Shown: positions 8,514-15,993 of the stretch, piece after piece
Layout: the number at the start of each line of letters is the position of its first letter
How positions within the stretch are numbered: the stretch's first letter is position 1
From: Enemella evansiae
GTDB taxonomy: Bacteria > Pseudomonadota > Alphaproteobacteria > Rhodobacterales > Rhodobacteraceae
Direction: 5' to 3'
DNA: 64,000 nucleotides
Assembly: GCA_017255395.1 (NCBI GenBank)
Contig: JAFKDC010000026.1
Coordinates: forward strand, 1 to 64,000
The notes under the pieces: model-generated
Seen by the model: the letters and a program-made list of their open reading frames with translations, nothing else
Told to the model about the DNA's origin: nothing
Databases searched by the model: none
Program-made: the position numbers and the translations under genes

Positions 8514-8745
8514 CGCCGAGATGGCCTTGCCGCCTGGCTCAAGCCATTCCGCAAGGTCGAAAGGGTCATCTACGCCAAACCGCCCTTCGGTGGCCCCGAG
8601 GCGGTGCTGGCCTGCCTGAGCCGCTACACTCACTGCGTGACGATCTCGAACCATGGCCCGATCAGCGCAGACGCCGAGACCGTCGCGTTCCGCTGAAAGG
8701 ATTACCGCATCGCGTCTGGCGACCGGCTGAAGGTCAGCCGCCTGA
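8514..8745 (+). pseudogene. Remnant of an IS91-family (Y2) transposase, C-terminal part
   Basis: One plus-strand frame reads AAWLKPFRKVERVIYAKPPF, then GGPEAVLACLSRYTH, then ISNHGPISADAETVAFR, an in-frame TGA at 8694, then KDYRIASGDRLKVSRL. This matches the conserved C-terminal region of IS91/IS801-type transposases, where the stop position is normally Trp (TGG). No start and no upstream catalytic tyrosine region remain. The tail overlaps the 3' end of the LysR gene by about a dozen bases. It is clearly decayed and marks an old insertion or rearrangement junction between two modules. Confidence 0.8.
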
Positions 8746-9645
8746 CGGCGGCGCCACCAGTTCCCGGCTTTGCTGGCGCATCCAGTCCAACAAAAGCGCC
8801 AGCCGCTCCGGGTCGGGGTGGGTGGACAGGAACACTGCCCAACAGGTCAGCCCCGGCAATGCGATATCGGACAATTGCACCAGCTGCCCCGCCTTAAGCA
8901 GATCCGCCACCAGATATTGCGAGGCCAGAACAGCGCCCTGTCCCGACACCGCCGCGTCAATCGCGTGGATTTCTTCGGAGAAGCTCTGCGTGATCGCGGG
9001 CAGCGGCGCCCGGACACCGGCCAGCGCGTGCCAGCGCTGCCAGCTGGGCGCATCGCGCGAGACGGACTTCCAGCGGTAGTCCAGTAAAGGCAGCACCATG
9101 ATGCTCTCTGGTGTCAGCCTTGTGTCCCCGGCCACCTGAGGCGCGCAGACCGGGACAATCGCATCGGCAAACAACCGGTGCCATTCCGCCCGGCCATCCG
9201 GCTGCGCGGCATATCGGATCGCCATGTCGATGCCCGAGACATGCAGGTCGGCGGGCAGGTCGGCGGCTTCGACGGCGATGGTCAGCCCCGTCTCGGCACG
9301 CAAGCGCGGCAGGCGGGCCATGAGCCAGCGACTGGCAAAGGCCATGGTTACCGACAGGCGCAGCGGTTTATCGGCTGTGGTGACAGACAATTGGTCGATC
9401 GTGCCTGCAATCTGGTCCAGCGCCTGGCGCAGAACCGGAAACAGCTTTTCCCCTGCCGCCGTCAACCGCACGGGCCGGGGAAAACGATGGAACAGCGCCA
9501 CCCCCAGAATCTCTTCCAACTGCCGAACCTGATGGCTGATCGCGGTCGGCGTCAGGCCCAGTTCCTCTGCCGCATTGGCAAAATGCAGATGCCGGGCGGC
9601 AGCCTCGAAGGCGCGCAGGGCGTGCAACGGCGGCAATTTGCGCAT
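8734..9645 (-). CDS. LysR-family transcriptional regulator (GcvA-like)
   Basis: 303 residues. The N-terminal helix-turn-helix occupies residues 6-65 (LHALRAFEAAARHLHFANAA; LGLTPTAISHQVRQLEE), the pattern of the GcvA/AmpR branch. The effector-binding domain begins near residue 90. It is divergent from an azoreductase-type gene, 123 bases apart, with a dyad in the gap. That arrangement usually means the regulator controls the divergent gene. Its last codons overlap the transposase remnant, so the C-terminus may have been reshaped by that event, though the length is normal for the family. Confidence 0.92.
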   Translation of the reverse strand: MRKLPPLHALRAFEAAARHLHFANAAEELGLTPTAISHQVRQLEEILGVALFHRFPRPVRLTAAGEKLFPVLRQALDQIAGTIDQLSVTTADKPLRLSVTMAFASRWLMARLPRLRAETGLTIAVEAADLPADLHVSGIDMAIRYAAQPDGRAEWHRLFADAIVPVCAPQVAGDTRLTPESIMVLPLLDYRWKSVSRDAPSWQRWHALAGVRAPLPAITQSFSEEIHAIDAAVSGQGAVLASQYLVADLLKAGQLVQLSDIALPGLTCWAVFLSTHPDPERLALLLDWMRQQSRELVAPPSGG

Positions 9646-9660
9646 GGGTGCCTCGCTGGA

Positions 9661-9692
9661 TGAATCTCATTCACCTTATGCCTGAGATATTC
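9661..9692. promoter_or_regulatory. Candidate LysR-type operator in the LysR/azoreductase gap
   Basis: TGAAT-CTC-ATTCA at 9661-9673 is a 13-bp dyad. A second TCTCA/TGAGA pair (9665-9669 and 9683-9687) overlaps it. Position next to the LysR start and the T-N11-A-like form fit a LysR box. The assignment is by position and symmetry only. Confidence 0.4.
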
Positions 9693-9768
9693 GCTTTGGC
9701 CAAAAATTTCCGCGATTGCTACCGCTTGCCGTGACGGGGGCACACCGCACCCCACACAGGAGAAACCC

Positions 9769-10434
9769 ATGCCGACCCTGCTTCGTATCGACGCCAGCGC
9801 CCAACTGGAAGATCGCTCCCTGACACGTATGCTGACGACGCTCTTCACGACTGAATTTCTGGCAGCCAACCCGGAGGCCACCGTGATCACCCGCGACATC
9901 GGACGTGACCCGATTCCGGCGATCGATCACCGGTTTATCCACGCCGCCTTTACCCCGCCTGAAGACCGCGAAGACTGGATGGCCGAGCGGCTGGCCCTGT
10001 CCGACAGGCTGATTGACGAGATCGAGGCGGCGGACATCATCGTCATGGGCGCCCCGATGTACAACTACGGGATGCCTGCCGCCCTGAAAGGATGGATTGA
10101 CCACATCGTCCGGATCGGGCGGACGTTTTCCTTTGACCTGTCCCGTGGCGATATGCCGATCGAGCCGATCCTGAAAGGCAAGCAACTGGTTGTCCTGTCA
10201 TCGCGCGGGGAGTTCGGCTTTGAACCCGGCGGGGTACGGGCCCATTTGAACATGCTCGACCCTGCGATCGCGGCCTGCGCGCATTGTTTTGGCGTGGCGG
10301 CCGGTGATATCCAGACCGTCGTCATCGAATATCAGGAGTTCAAGGACCGGCGGCACGATCAATCCGTCGCTGCGGCCAAGCAGAAAACCCGCGACCTCGC
10401 CCGCAAGCTCGTCGAGTACCGCCTGGCGGGTTAA
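9769..10434 (+). CDS. azoR: FMN-dependent NADH:quinone oxidoreductase / azoreductase (flavodoxin-like fold)
   Basis: 221 residues, slightly longer than E. coli AzoR. The start LLRIDASAQLEDRSLTRML carries the FMN phosphate loop. GAPMYNYGMPAALKGWIDH near residue 90 is the flavin isoalloxazine motif of this family, and SSRGEFGF lies near 146. These cytoplasmic enzymes reduce quinones and azo or nitro compounds by two-electron transfer and often serve in electrophile or thiol stress. AGGAG precedes the ATG. The divergent LysR protein is the likely regulator. The physiological substrate is not readable from sequence. Confidence 0.9.
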   Translation: MPTLLRIDASAQLEDRSLTRMLTTLFTTEFLAANPEATVITRDIGRDPIPAIDHRFIHAAFTPPEDREDWMAERLALSDRLIDEIEAADIIVMGAPMYNYGMPAALKGWIDHIVRIGRTFSFDLSRGDMPIEPILKGKQLVVLSSRGEFGFEPGGVRAHLNMLDPAIAACAHCFGVAAGDIQTVVIEYQEFKDRRHDQSVAAAKQKTRDLARKLVEYRLAG

Positions 10435-10767
10435 GCTAGGAGCAATGCCGCCGGGTTTCGTCGTTCACGACCGCGCGCCCTTGGAGATCGGCACAGGGCA
10501 GATCGGGGTTTCCGTCCCTTCCTGGATCTCCGGAGAAGTGTCCCTGGCCGTCTCGACATCAGGACGCAAAACCTTTGCAGATCCAGGGGCACCGCCGAGG
10601 GCCACAAGCGGTACCCTTCTCAGGATCTAAATTGCAGTGGCCCGGTGATGGATCTATCAAGACCCTGTTTGGAACAGACACGACGATAAAACGTACTTTG
10701 AGCAACACCGCGAAATTGCTGGACATTGCATTGCCCGCCCGGGCCCTTGGTCTCGGTGTCGGGTGAT
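10435..10767. other. 333-base gap before the sigma-like gene
   Basis: No gene is supported here; short open frames lack ribosome sites and recognisable motifs. The useful content is a candidate ECF-type promoter at 10671-10695, described separately. Confidence 0.5.
10671..10695 (+). promoter_or_regulatory. Candidate ECF-sigma promoter (GGAAC-N16-CGT)
   Basis: GGAAC at 10671-10675 and CGTA at 10692-10695 are 16 bases apart, close to the GGAAC/CGTT pattern of stress ECF sigma factors. It lies about 75 bases before the sigma-like gene, suggesting autoregulation or control by another ECF sigma. The -10 deviates from CGTT at its last base. Confidence 0.4.
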
Positions 10768-11373
10768 ATGACACAGGATGCGATCCTCGCCTCATTGCGG
10801 CGTTGTGCATACCGGCACAGCCGGGTCGACTACGAGGCGGACGATCTCTTGCAGGACGTTCTTGTCCTGGCGATAGAAAAAGGCCGCGCGATCACCGATC
10901 CGGGATTTGAGGCCTGGGCACGGGGCGCAATGCGCAACCATGCGCGTTTCGTGGCCAGGACAGCAGGCCGACGGCGCAGGCGTGAAGCGAGCTGGGAGGC
11001 GCCCTGCGCGGCGCCGCGACCGCTGCCGCGTTTCTCGGCCGCCTTCCTGACGACCTTGCCGCCCGCGCTGCGCATTGTGGCGCATCTTGTTAATCTTGAA
11101 CTGACCCGCGCCGAGATCATGCACCTTCTCGGATTGCGTGACGCCGCTTTCCGTCAACGTCTTTCCGGGCTGCGCAGGGCCTTCAAGGCCCGGGGCGCGG
11201 ATGTCGAGTTTTCTGCGACGCCGCTGGTGTCCCGGCACAGTGGTCCCGCGCGGCGCGCGTTGAAGCAGTCGTTACGCACCGAAGCCCCGCGCGCCTTTGC
11301 CATCAGGGACCCGGATGGAATGCCGGTTTTCTTTTCGCGGGGCGATCACAGTCCGGGCGGCCACGGCAACTGA
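10768..11373 (+). CDS. ECF-type RNA polymerase sigma-factor-like protein
   Basis: 201 residues from the ATG at 10768. The region-2-like part reads YEADDLLQDVLVLAIEKG, then FEAWARGAMRNHARFVA and a basic stretch of five arginines. The region-4-like part near residue 115 (LTRAEIMHLLGLRDAAFRQR) resembles a helix-turn-helix. The -35-binding helix is diverged, and there is an unusual basic C-terminal tail of about 50 residues. It may be a diverged ECF sigma or a sigma-derived regulator. It is followed 25 bases later by a VOC protein, probably in one operon, and preceded by an ECF-like promoter. No anti-sigma gene is adjacent. Confidence 0.75.
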   Translation: MTQDAILASLRRCAYRHSRVDYEADDLLQDVLVLAIEKGRAITDPGFEAWARGAMRNHARFVARTAGRRRRREASWEAPCAAPRPLPRFSAAFLTTLPPALRIVAHLVNLELTRAEIMHLLGLRDAAFRQRLSGLRRAFKARGADVEFSATPLVSRHSGPARRALKQSLRTEAPRAFAIRDPDGMPVFFSRGDHSPGGHGN

Positions 11374-11398
11374 GTCGTGTAACCAAGGAGATCTATCC

Positions 11399-11785
11399 AT
11401 GACTTTTAAAATCAGCACCGTAGCAATCATCTTCAACGTTGCCGACATCGAGCGGACACGCGCGTTCTATAGTGAGCACCTCGGCATTCAGTTCGAGCGC
11501 CACGACGAAGAAGACGGCAGCGCGTATCTGATGGCCAAGATCGGCAATGAGGTTGAGCTTATGGTCTTTCCGGGAACACCGCAGCCCGGCAACACGCCCG
11601 GCGTGGTTTTCGGGCTGGACGACGGTGGCATCGATACGCTCATCGAGCAGCTGGCGGCGGCCAATATCGAGATCGTGACCCCGGTTTCCGAGGCCCCCGG
11701 TGGCTGGTTCGCCGATTTTCGTGATCCTGACGGACAAACCGTTTCACTCTATCAACCCTCCGAGATGCCGCGACGGCGGAAGTGA
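11399..11785 (+). CDS. VOC-superfamily (glyoxalase/dioxygenase fold) protein
   Basis: 128 residues with two beta-alpha-beta-beta-beta modules. The first starts TVAIIFNVADIERTRAFYSE and HLGIQFERHD; the second ends with FADFRDPDGQTVSLYQP. Acidic and His residues at family positions would bind a divalent metal, but the enzymatic function (isomerase, antibiotic-binding, dioxygenase-like) is open. The start at 11399 is chosen because AAGGAG lies eight bases upstream; an extended frame overlaps the sigma-like gene and lacks such a site. Pairing with a sigma-like gene suggests a stress or detoxification role. Confidence 0.88.
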   Translation: MTFKISTVAIIFNVADIERTRAFYSEHLGIQFERHDEEDGSAYLMAKIGNEVELMVFPGTPQPGNTPGVVFGLDDGGIDTLIEQLAAANIEIVTPVSEAPGGWFADFRDPDGQTVSLYQPSEMPRRRK

Positions 11786-12044
11786 CTGCCCGCCGGATCG
11801 ACCGGGCCTGCGGTCGACCGGCGGCATGTTGCGGAAACACCCGAGTTCCTGAAACGCGCTTCATCCTCATCCAGGTTCAAGTTATGTTCAGGATGAGATT
11901 CAGAACCTTGTTGTGCGCAGATGGAAACGACGCTCTCGATCCAGCAGACGGCACGGTTCGATGGCGCGCTCGATCTTCAAGACCGCAGCCGGGGGTCGGC
12001 GCTGCCGGCCCCATCCTGCATCGGCTTCACGCCCTTCCGAGAGT

Positions 12045-12755
12045 TCATGGCTCGGCCCGCGGATCTGTGCCGCTGGCCTCCGCCGCCTCGGCTTCCAGCG
12101 CGCGGCGGGTTTCGCGCCACCCCGCGAGATGATGGGCCCGTAGTATCTCACGCAGCAACGGACCCTCCCTGCGGCGCAAGGCCTCAAGGATCTGCGTGTG
12201 CTCATGCACCGCCCGGGACCAGCGCGAGCCGTCGCGATTGCCTGCAAATCGAAAGCGGCGAATGCGCGCTGACTCGGCGGCGTAGACCCGCGACAATGCC
12301 GGGTTCTGCGCGGCGTCGATAATCTTCTGGTGGATTTCCTGGTTGAGGTGAAAATACGGCATCAGATCACCTGCCTCATGGGCCGCAACCATGCGGGCAT
12401 GCAGGTCGGCGATCTCGGCAATCTCGGCGTCGGATGCCTGTTCGGCGGCCCGTTCCGCGCCGATGCTTTCCAGTCCGATAAGCACGTCGATCGACGCCTC
12501 GACGTCATCCATGGTGAACTCTACAACCGTTGCGCCGACATTCGGTCGTATGGAGATCAGGCCCTCGCGCTCGAGAATCTTGAACGCTTCTCGCAGGGGC
12601 GTGCGCGAAATATTGAGCCTTTCGACCAGAACCCGCTCGTTGATCCGGCTGCCCGGCTTCAACTCGCCGATAATGATCATGTCGCGCACACACTCTGTCA
12701 CAAAGGCTGACCGGGTGCCGCGTGGCGGATCGATGGGGGAAACCTGCGCCGTCAT
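12045..12755 (-). CDS. GntR-family transcriptional regulator, FCD subfamily
   Basis: 236 residues from the ATG at 12755 (MTAQVS). Alternatives are an ATG at 12770, whose codon falls inside an operator palindrome, and one at 12842. The winged helix covers roughly residues 12-80 (INERVLVERLNISRTPLREA). The FCD domain follows, with YFHLNQEIHQKIIDAA and SRAVHEHTQILEAL supplying the usual metal-site residues. It is divergent from the SAF-domain dehydrogenase/TTT operon, and three identical palindromes lie in and around the divergent gap. A repressor of that operon and of itself is the simplest reading. The inducer is unknown. Confidence 0.92.
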   Translation of the reverse strand: MTAQVSPIDPPRGTRSAFVTECVRDMIIIGELKPGSRINERVLVERLNISRTPLREAFKILEREGLISIRPNVGATVVEFTMDDVEASIDVLIGLESIGAERAAEQASDAEIAEIADLHARMVAAHEAGDLMPYFHLNQEIHQKIIDAAQNPALSRVYAAESARIRRFRFAGNRDGSRWSRAVHEHTQILEALRRREGPLLREILRAHHLAGWRETRRALEAEAAEASGTDPRAEP

Positions 12756-12764
12756 CCTCTCGAA

Positions 12765-12898
12765 TTGCATGCAAAACGGTCGGGTCGCAACAAAAAACAC
12801 GACGAATGGTTTGACAGAAGGGTTTTTGCATGCAAACTTCATCGAAACTCAGCAATTTGCGATAGCGGACTCGGTAATTCTCCGCACATTGCATGCAA
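12765..12898. promoter_or_regulatory. Three TTGCATGCAA operator palindromes
   Basis: Copies lie at 12765-12774, 12825-12836 (extended to TTTGCATGCAAA) and 12889-12898. Their centres are 61 and 63 bases apart, about six helical turns. The first overlaps one possible GntR start and the third covers the ATG at 12893. A TTGACA hexamer (12811-12816) lies just before the middle copy. Expected ligand: the adjacent GntR regulator, possibly bridging sites by looping. Confidence 0.75.
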
Positions 12899-12919
12899 AC
12901 CGTGCGGGACAACTATCAG

Positions 12920-14320
12920 ATGAACTACCATGGCTATTTTGCGCGCGGCGACCGGACGGTAGAATGCTGCATCATCGGCACCGGCGGTTTTGGGCGAAGC
13001 TTCCTCGCTCAGGGCCTTGTCGTACCGGGGCTCTCGGTGCGTGTCGCGGTTGACCTGAACGCCGAGATCGCGGCGGAAAGCCTTCGGTCCGTGGGTATCG
13101 TCGAGAGCGATATCAGCCTTTGTGACACCGCGCCGGAGGCCGCGCGAGCCTGGGCGGAGGGCCGCTTCATCGCAAGCGGCAGCTACGACGCGGTTGCGGA
13201 GCTTCCTGTTCACGTGGTTGTCGAAGCCACCGGCGCCCCGGAGGTCGGGGCACGCCACGCCCGCCGCGCCATCGGGAACGGCCGGCACGTCGCGATGGTG
13301 TCGAAAGAAGTCGACAGCGTCATAGGGCCCGGTCTGGCCGAGATGGCGCGCGAGGCGGGGGTCATCGTGTCACCGGTCGACGGCGACCAGCCGAGCCTGC
13401 TGATCGGCCTGGTGACCTGGGCCGAGATGCTGGGCCTCGAAATCATATGCGCCGGAAAATCCAGCGAATACGATTTCGTCCACGACGGTGCGGCAGGCAC
13501 AATCGAATGCAACGGGACGGTCTACGATGTCCCCGGGTTTGCCGCGCTCGACCGGCTGGGGGATGCGGATGCGGCCGAAATGGTCGCGCGCCGGGCCGCT
13601 GCCACATCCGCGCTGCCGCAGCGGGCAGTGCCCGACCTGTGCGAAATGACCATCGTCGCGAATGCCTGCAACATGCTGCCCGACCGCCCGGACCTGCACT
13701 GTCCGATCGCGCGCATTGACGAGGTGCCGACGATCCTGCGCGAACGGGCCAGGGGCGGCATCCTGTCGGGTGCGGGTGTGCTTGACGTGTTCCACTGCCT
13801 GCGCGGTCCCGACGAGATCAGCTTTGCCGGGGGCGTCTTCGTCGTGGTGCGCTGTGGCCACACGGAGACATGGGACCTTCTGCGCGGCAAGGGCCATGTG
13901 CTCAGCCGGGACGGCGACACCGCCATGATCTACATCCCGCGGCACCTTCTGGGGATGGAGGCGGCGACAACGGTCTTCGAAATGGCCCTGCGGGGCGTAT
14001 CCTCTGGCGCGGAGAAGCCCGGGCACCACGCGGACCTGATCGCCGTGGCCGACCGGGATTTCACCGCCGGCACCCGCCTGGAGATGGGCGGACACCACCA
14101 TTCCATCGAGGGCGTCTCGTCGCGCATGGTGCCCGGCGCGGCGCTTGGTGCGCAGACGCCCGCCCCATTCTACATCGCCGCGAACCGCACCCTGATCCGC
14201 AACGTGCGCGCCGGGGACCCGATCCGCATGGCCGATCTCGACCTTGCAGGCGACAGCGAATTGCTGCGCCTGCGTGAAGACCAGGACCATCGCTTCGCCG
14301 CAACACGGCGGATCGCCTGA
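12920..14320 (+). CDS. NAD(P)-binding homoserine-dehydrogenase-like oxidoreductase with C-terminal SAF domain
   Basis: 466 residues from the ATG at 12920; an ATG at 12893 is in frame but buried in an operator palindrome and has no ribosome site. The N-terminal Rossmann motif is CCIIGTGGFGRSFL, followed by VVVEATGAPEVGARHA and a Lys in VSKEVDS, resembling homoserine dehydrogenase. The C-terminal ~70 residues (YIAANRTLIRNVRAGDPIRM) form a SAF domain, which also occurs in sialate synthase and FlgA, hence misleading FlgA labels for this family. The specific reaction is unknown. It leads a TTT importer operon, so it probably acts on the imported carboxylate. Confidence 0.85.
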   Translation: MNYHGYFARGDRTVECCIIGTGGFGRSFLAQGLVVPGLSVRVAVDLNAEIAAESLRSVGIVESDISLCDTAPEAARAWAEGRFIASGSYDAVAELPVHVVVEATGAPEVGARHARRAIGNGRHVAMVSKEVDSVIGPGLAEMAREAGVIVSPVDGDQPSLLIGLVTWAEMLGLEIICAGKSSEYDFVHDGAAGTIECNGTVYDVPGFAALDRLGDADAAEMVARRAAATSALPQRAVPDLCEMTIVANACNMLPDRPDLHCPIARIDEVPTILRERARGGILSGAGVLDVFHCLRGPDEISFAGGVFVVVRCGHTETWDLLRGKGHVLSRDGDTAMIYIPRHLLGMEAATTVFEMALRGVSSGAEKPGHHADLIAVADRDFTAGTRLEMGGHHHSIEGVSSRMVPGAALGAQTPAPFYIAANRTLIRNVRAGDPIRMADLDLAGDSELLRLREDQDHRFAATRRIA

Positions 14321-14402
14321 ATTCGCCATACCACCCGATCCGGAGCGCGGGAGGTGCCCCGGACACAACCACCGACATGCTTCAGATCCAAGGGAGGACT
14401 TC

Positions 14403-15362
14403 ATGCATATCACCCTACGTTCCACCATTCTGGCATCTGCGACCGCCGCGCTTGCGTTCGCCGCCCCGGTTGTCGCGCAGGACCAGAACTACGCGCCCGA
14501 GAAGATCACCGCATTCGTCGCCGCCGGCGCGGGCGGCGGCACCGACAACTTCGCCCGCACGATCCAGCCGATGCTGGAAAAACGGCTCGACACCAGCATC
14601 ACGATCATCAACCTGCCTTCCGCTTCGGGGGCCTTGGCACACCAGCGCACGGCCCAGAGCGAGCCGAATGGAGAGGCGCTGGATTTTGCCTCTTCCACGT
14701 TCATCACCAGCCGCGCCGCCGGGCAGAACCCCGTCGGGCTGGACGAACTCACGCCGGTTGCCCGGATGCAGTCCGATGTCATGACCCTGGTGGTCAACCC
14801 CGAGAAGTATGACACGCTGGAGGACTTCGTGTCCTATGCACAGGCGAACCCGGGCAAGGTGGTGATCGGCGGCGTGCACGCCGCAAGCGTCGACCGGATG
14901 GCCTTTCTGGGTTTGAACGAGGCGACCGGGCTCGATCTTGCCTTCATCCCCTATGACAACGAAGGCAGCGCCTCCGCCAACCTGATCAGCGGCAATGTCG
15001 ATGGCATGCTGAACGAGATCAGCGCGATCCAGGGATACATGGAATCCGGCGACATGAAGCCGATCCTTGCCCTGGCGGACGAGCGGCTGGAGGCCTATCC
15101 CGATCTGCCCACCACGGTGGAAAACGGCTGGAACCTGACCTTCGGCAACGAGCGCGGCGTCTTCGTCAACGCCCAGACCCCGCCTGAAACGATCGCCGCC
15201 ATCGAGGCCGCGTTCAAGGCAGTCTTCGACTCCGAGGAATATCAGGCATATGCGGCCAAGGCCAATCTTGACGTCCGCCCCGGCTGGCTGGGAAGCAAGG
15301 AATACCGCGCGGTGCTGGAAGAGAACCTCGCCTATTTCGAAAGCCTCCTGGCAAATCAGTAA
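14403..15362 (+). CDS. tctC: TTT importer periplasmic binding protein (TctC family)
   Basis: 319 residues with a Sec signal peptide of about 24 residues (cleavage after PVVAQ). The mature part starts ENYAP-like with KITAFVAAGAGGGTDNFAR, equivalent to the conserved ligand-binding loop of TctC/Bug proteins. Such proteins capture carboxylates for TctA/TctB. GGGAGG lies six bases before the ATG. It follows the SAF-domain dehydrogenase by about 80 bases and is followed by a strong stem-loop, then tctB and tctA. The family's usual V-PF-PGG motif is altered to VAAGAGGG, so the ligand may differ from citrate. Confidence 0.93.
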   Translation: MHITLRSTILASATAALAFAAPVVAQDQNYAPEKITAFVAAGAGGGTDNFARTIQPMLEKRLDTSITIINLPSASGALAHQRTAQSEPNGEALDFASSTFITSRAAGQNPVGLDELTPVARMQSDVMTLVVNPEKYDTLEDFVSYAQANPGKVVIGGVHAASVDRMAFLGLNEATGLDLAFIPYDNEGSASANLISGNVDGMLNEISAIQGYMESGDMKPILALADERLEAYPDLPTTVENGWNLTFGNERGVFVNAQTPPETIAAIEAAFKAVFDSEEYQAYAAKANLDVRPGWLGSKEYRAVLEENLAYFESLLANQ

Positions 15363-15413
15363 ACCACCAAGGGCCATCTACCCATATCGTTGAAAACGGG
15401 TGGGGGGATGGCA

Positions 15414-15435
15414 GGGGCGGCGCATCAGCCGCCCC
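15414..15435 (+). promoter_or_regulatory. Stem-loop between tctC and tctB
   Basis: Perfect arms GGGGCGGC (15414-15421) and GCCGCCCC (15428-15435) enclose a six-base loop, 52 bases after the tctC stop. No T-run follows. It probably protects the upstream binding-protein transcript or limits read-through to the permease genes. Confidence 0.6.
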
Positions 15436-15467
15436 CCGTGCCGCAACATTGTGAAAGACAGCGTCGC

Positions 15468-15962
15468 ATGACAGCCCGCCTTTATACATTTGCAAGCCTG
15501 ACCGCGGCCGCCGGCCTTGTCCTGCTGTGGCTATCGCTGCAATTGCCCGGCGGCGCGGAAGTTACCACGCTGATCGGCCCGCGCACCTGGCCGCTTGGCA
15601 TCATCCTGGCGATGCTCGGGCTCGTGGCGCTGATGATCGTCCTGCTGGCCCTGCGGGGCCCCGCACAGTTCATCGAACGCGAGGACGAAGACGCCGCCGC
15701 CGCGGACATGGTCGACGGGGCCGTAACCCGCGACGACAGCGGCGGTTTCGCCTATCGCCACATTGCGGTGCTGGCGGCAACCATCGCCTACACGGTTGCC
15801 ATGGCCTATACCGGATACCTTCTGGCCACCGCAGTCTTTGCGGCGATTGCCACGGTCCTTCTCGGAGAGCGCAAACCCCTTCGCATCCTGCTGACCACCG
15901 GCACGGCCGTCGCCCTCGTCGCCGTGGTCTTCGACCGCCTGCTGAACATACCGCTGCCCTGA
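15468..15962 (+). CDS. tctB: TTT importer small membrane subunit (TctB family)
   Basis: 164 residues from the ATG at 15468; a longer in-frame start at 15390 would include the stem-loop and is unlikely. Four hydrophobic segments lie at about residues 5-22, 38-58, 98-122 and 130-150, with a charged acidic loop (EREDEDAAAADM) between the second and third, as in TctB proteins. It assists TctA in sodium- or proton-coupled carboxylate uptake. Sequence conservation of the family is low; the call rests on size, topology and position between tctC and tctA. Confidence 0.88.
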   Translation: MTARLYTFASLTAAAGLVLLWLSLQLPGGAEVTTLIGPRTWPLGIILAMLGLVALMIVLLALRGPAQFIEREDEDAAAADMVDGAVTRDDSGGFAYRHIAVLAATIAYTVAMAYTGYLLATAVFAAIATVLLGERKPLRILLTTGTAVALVAVVFDRLLNIPLP

Positions 15963-15993
15963 ACGGTGGCACTGCGGCCTGAAAGGACTCGCA

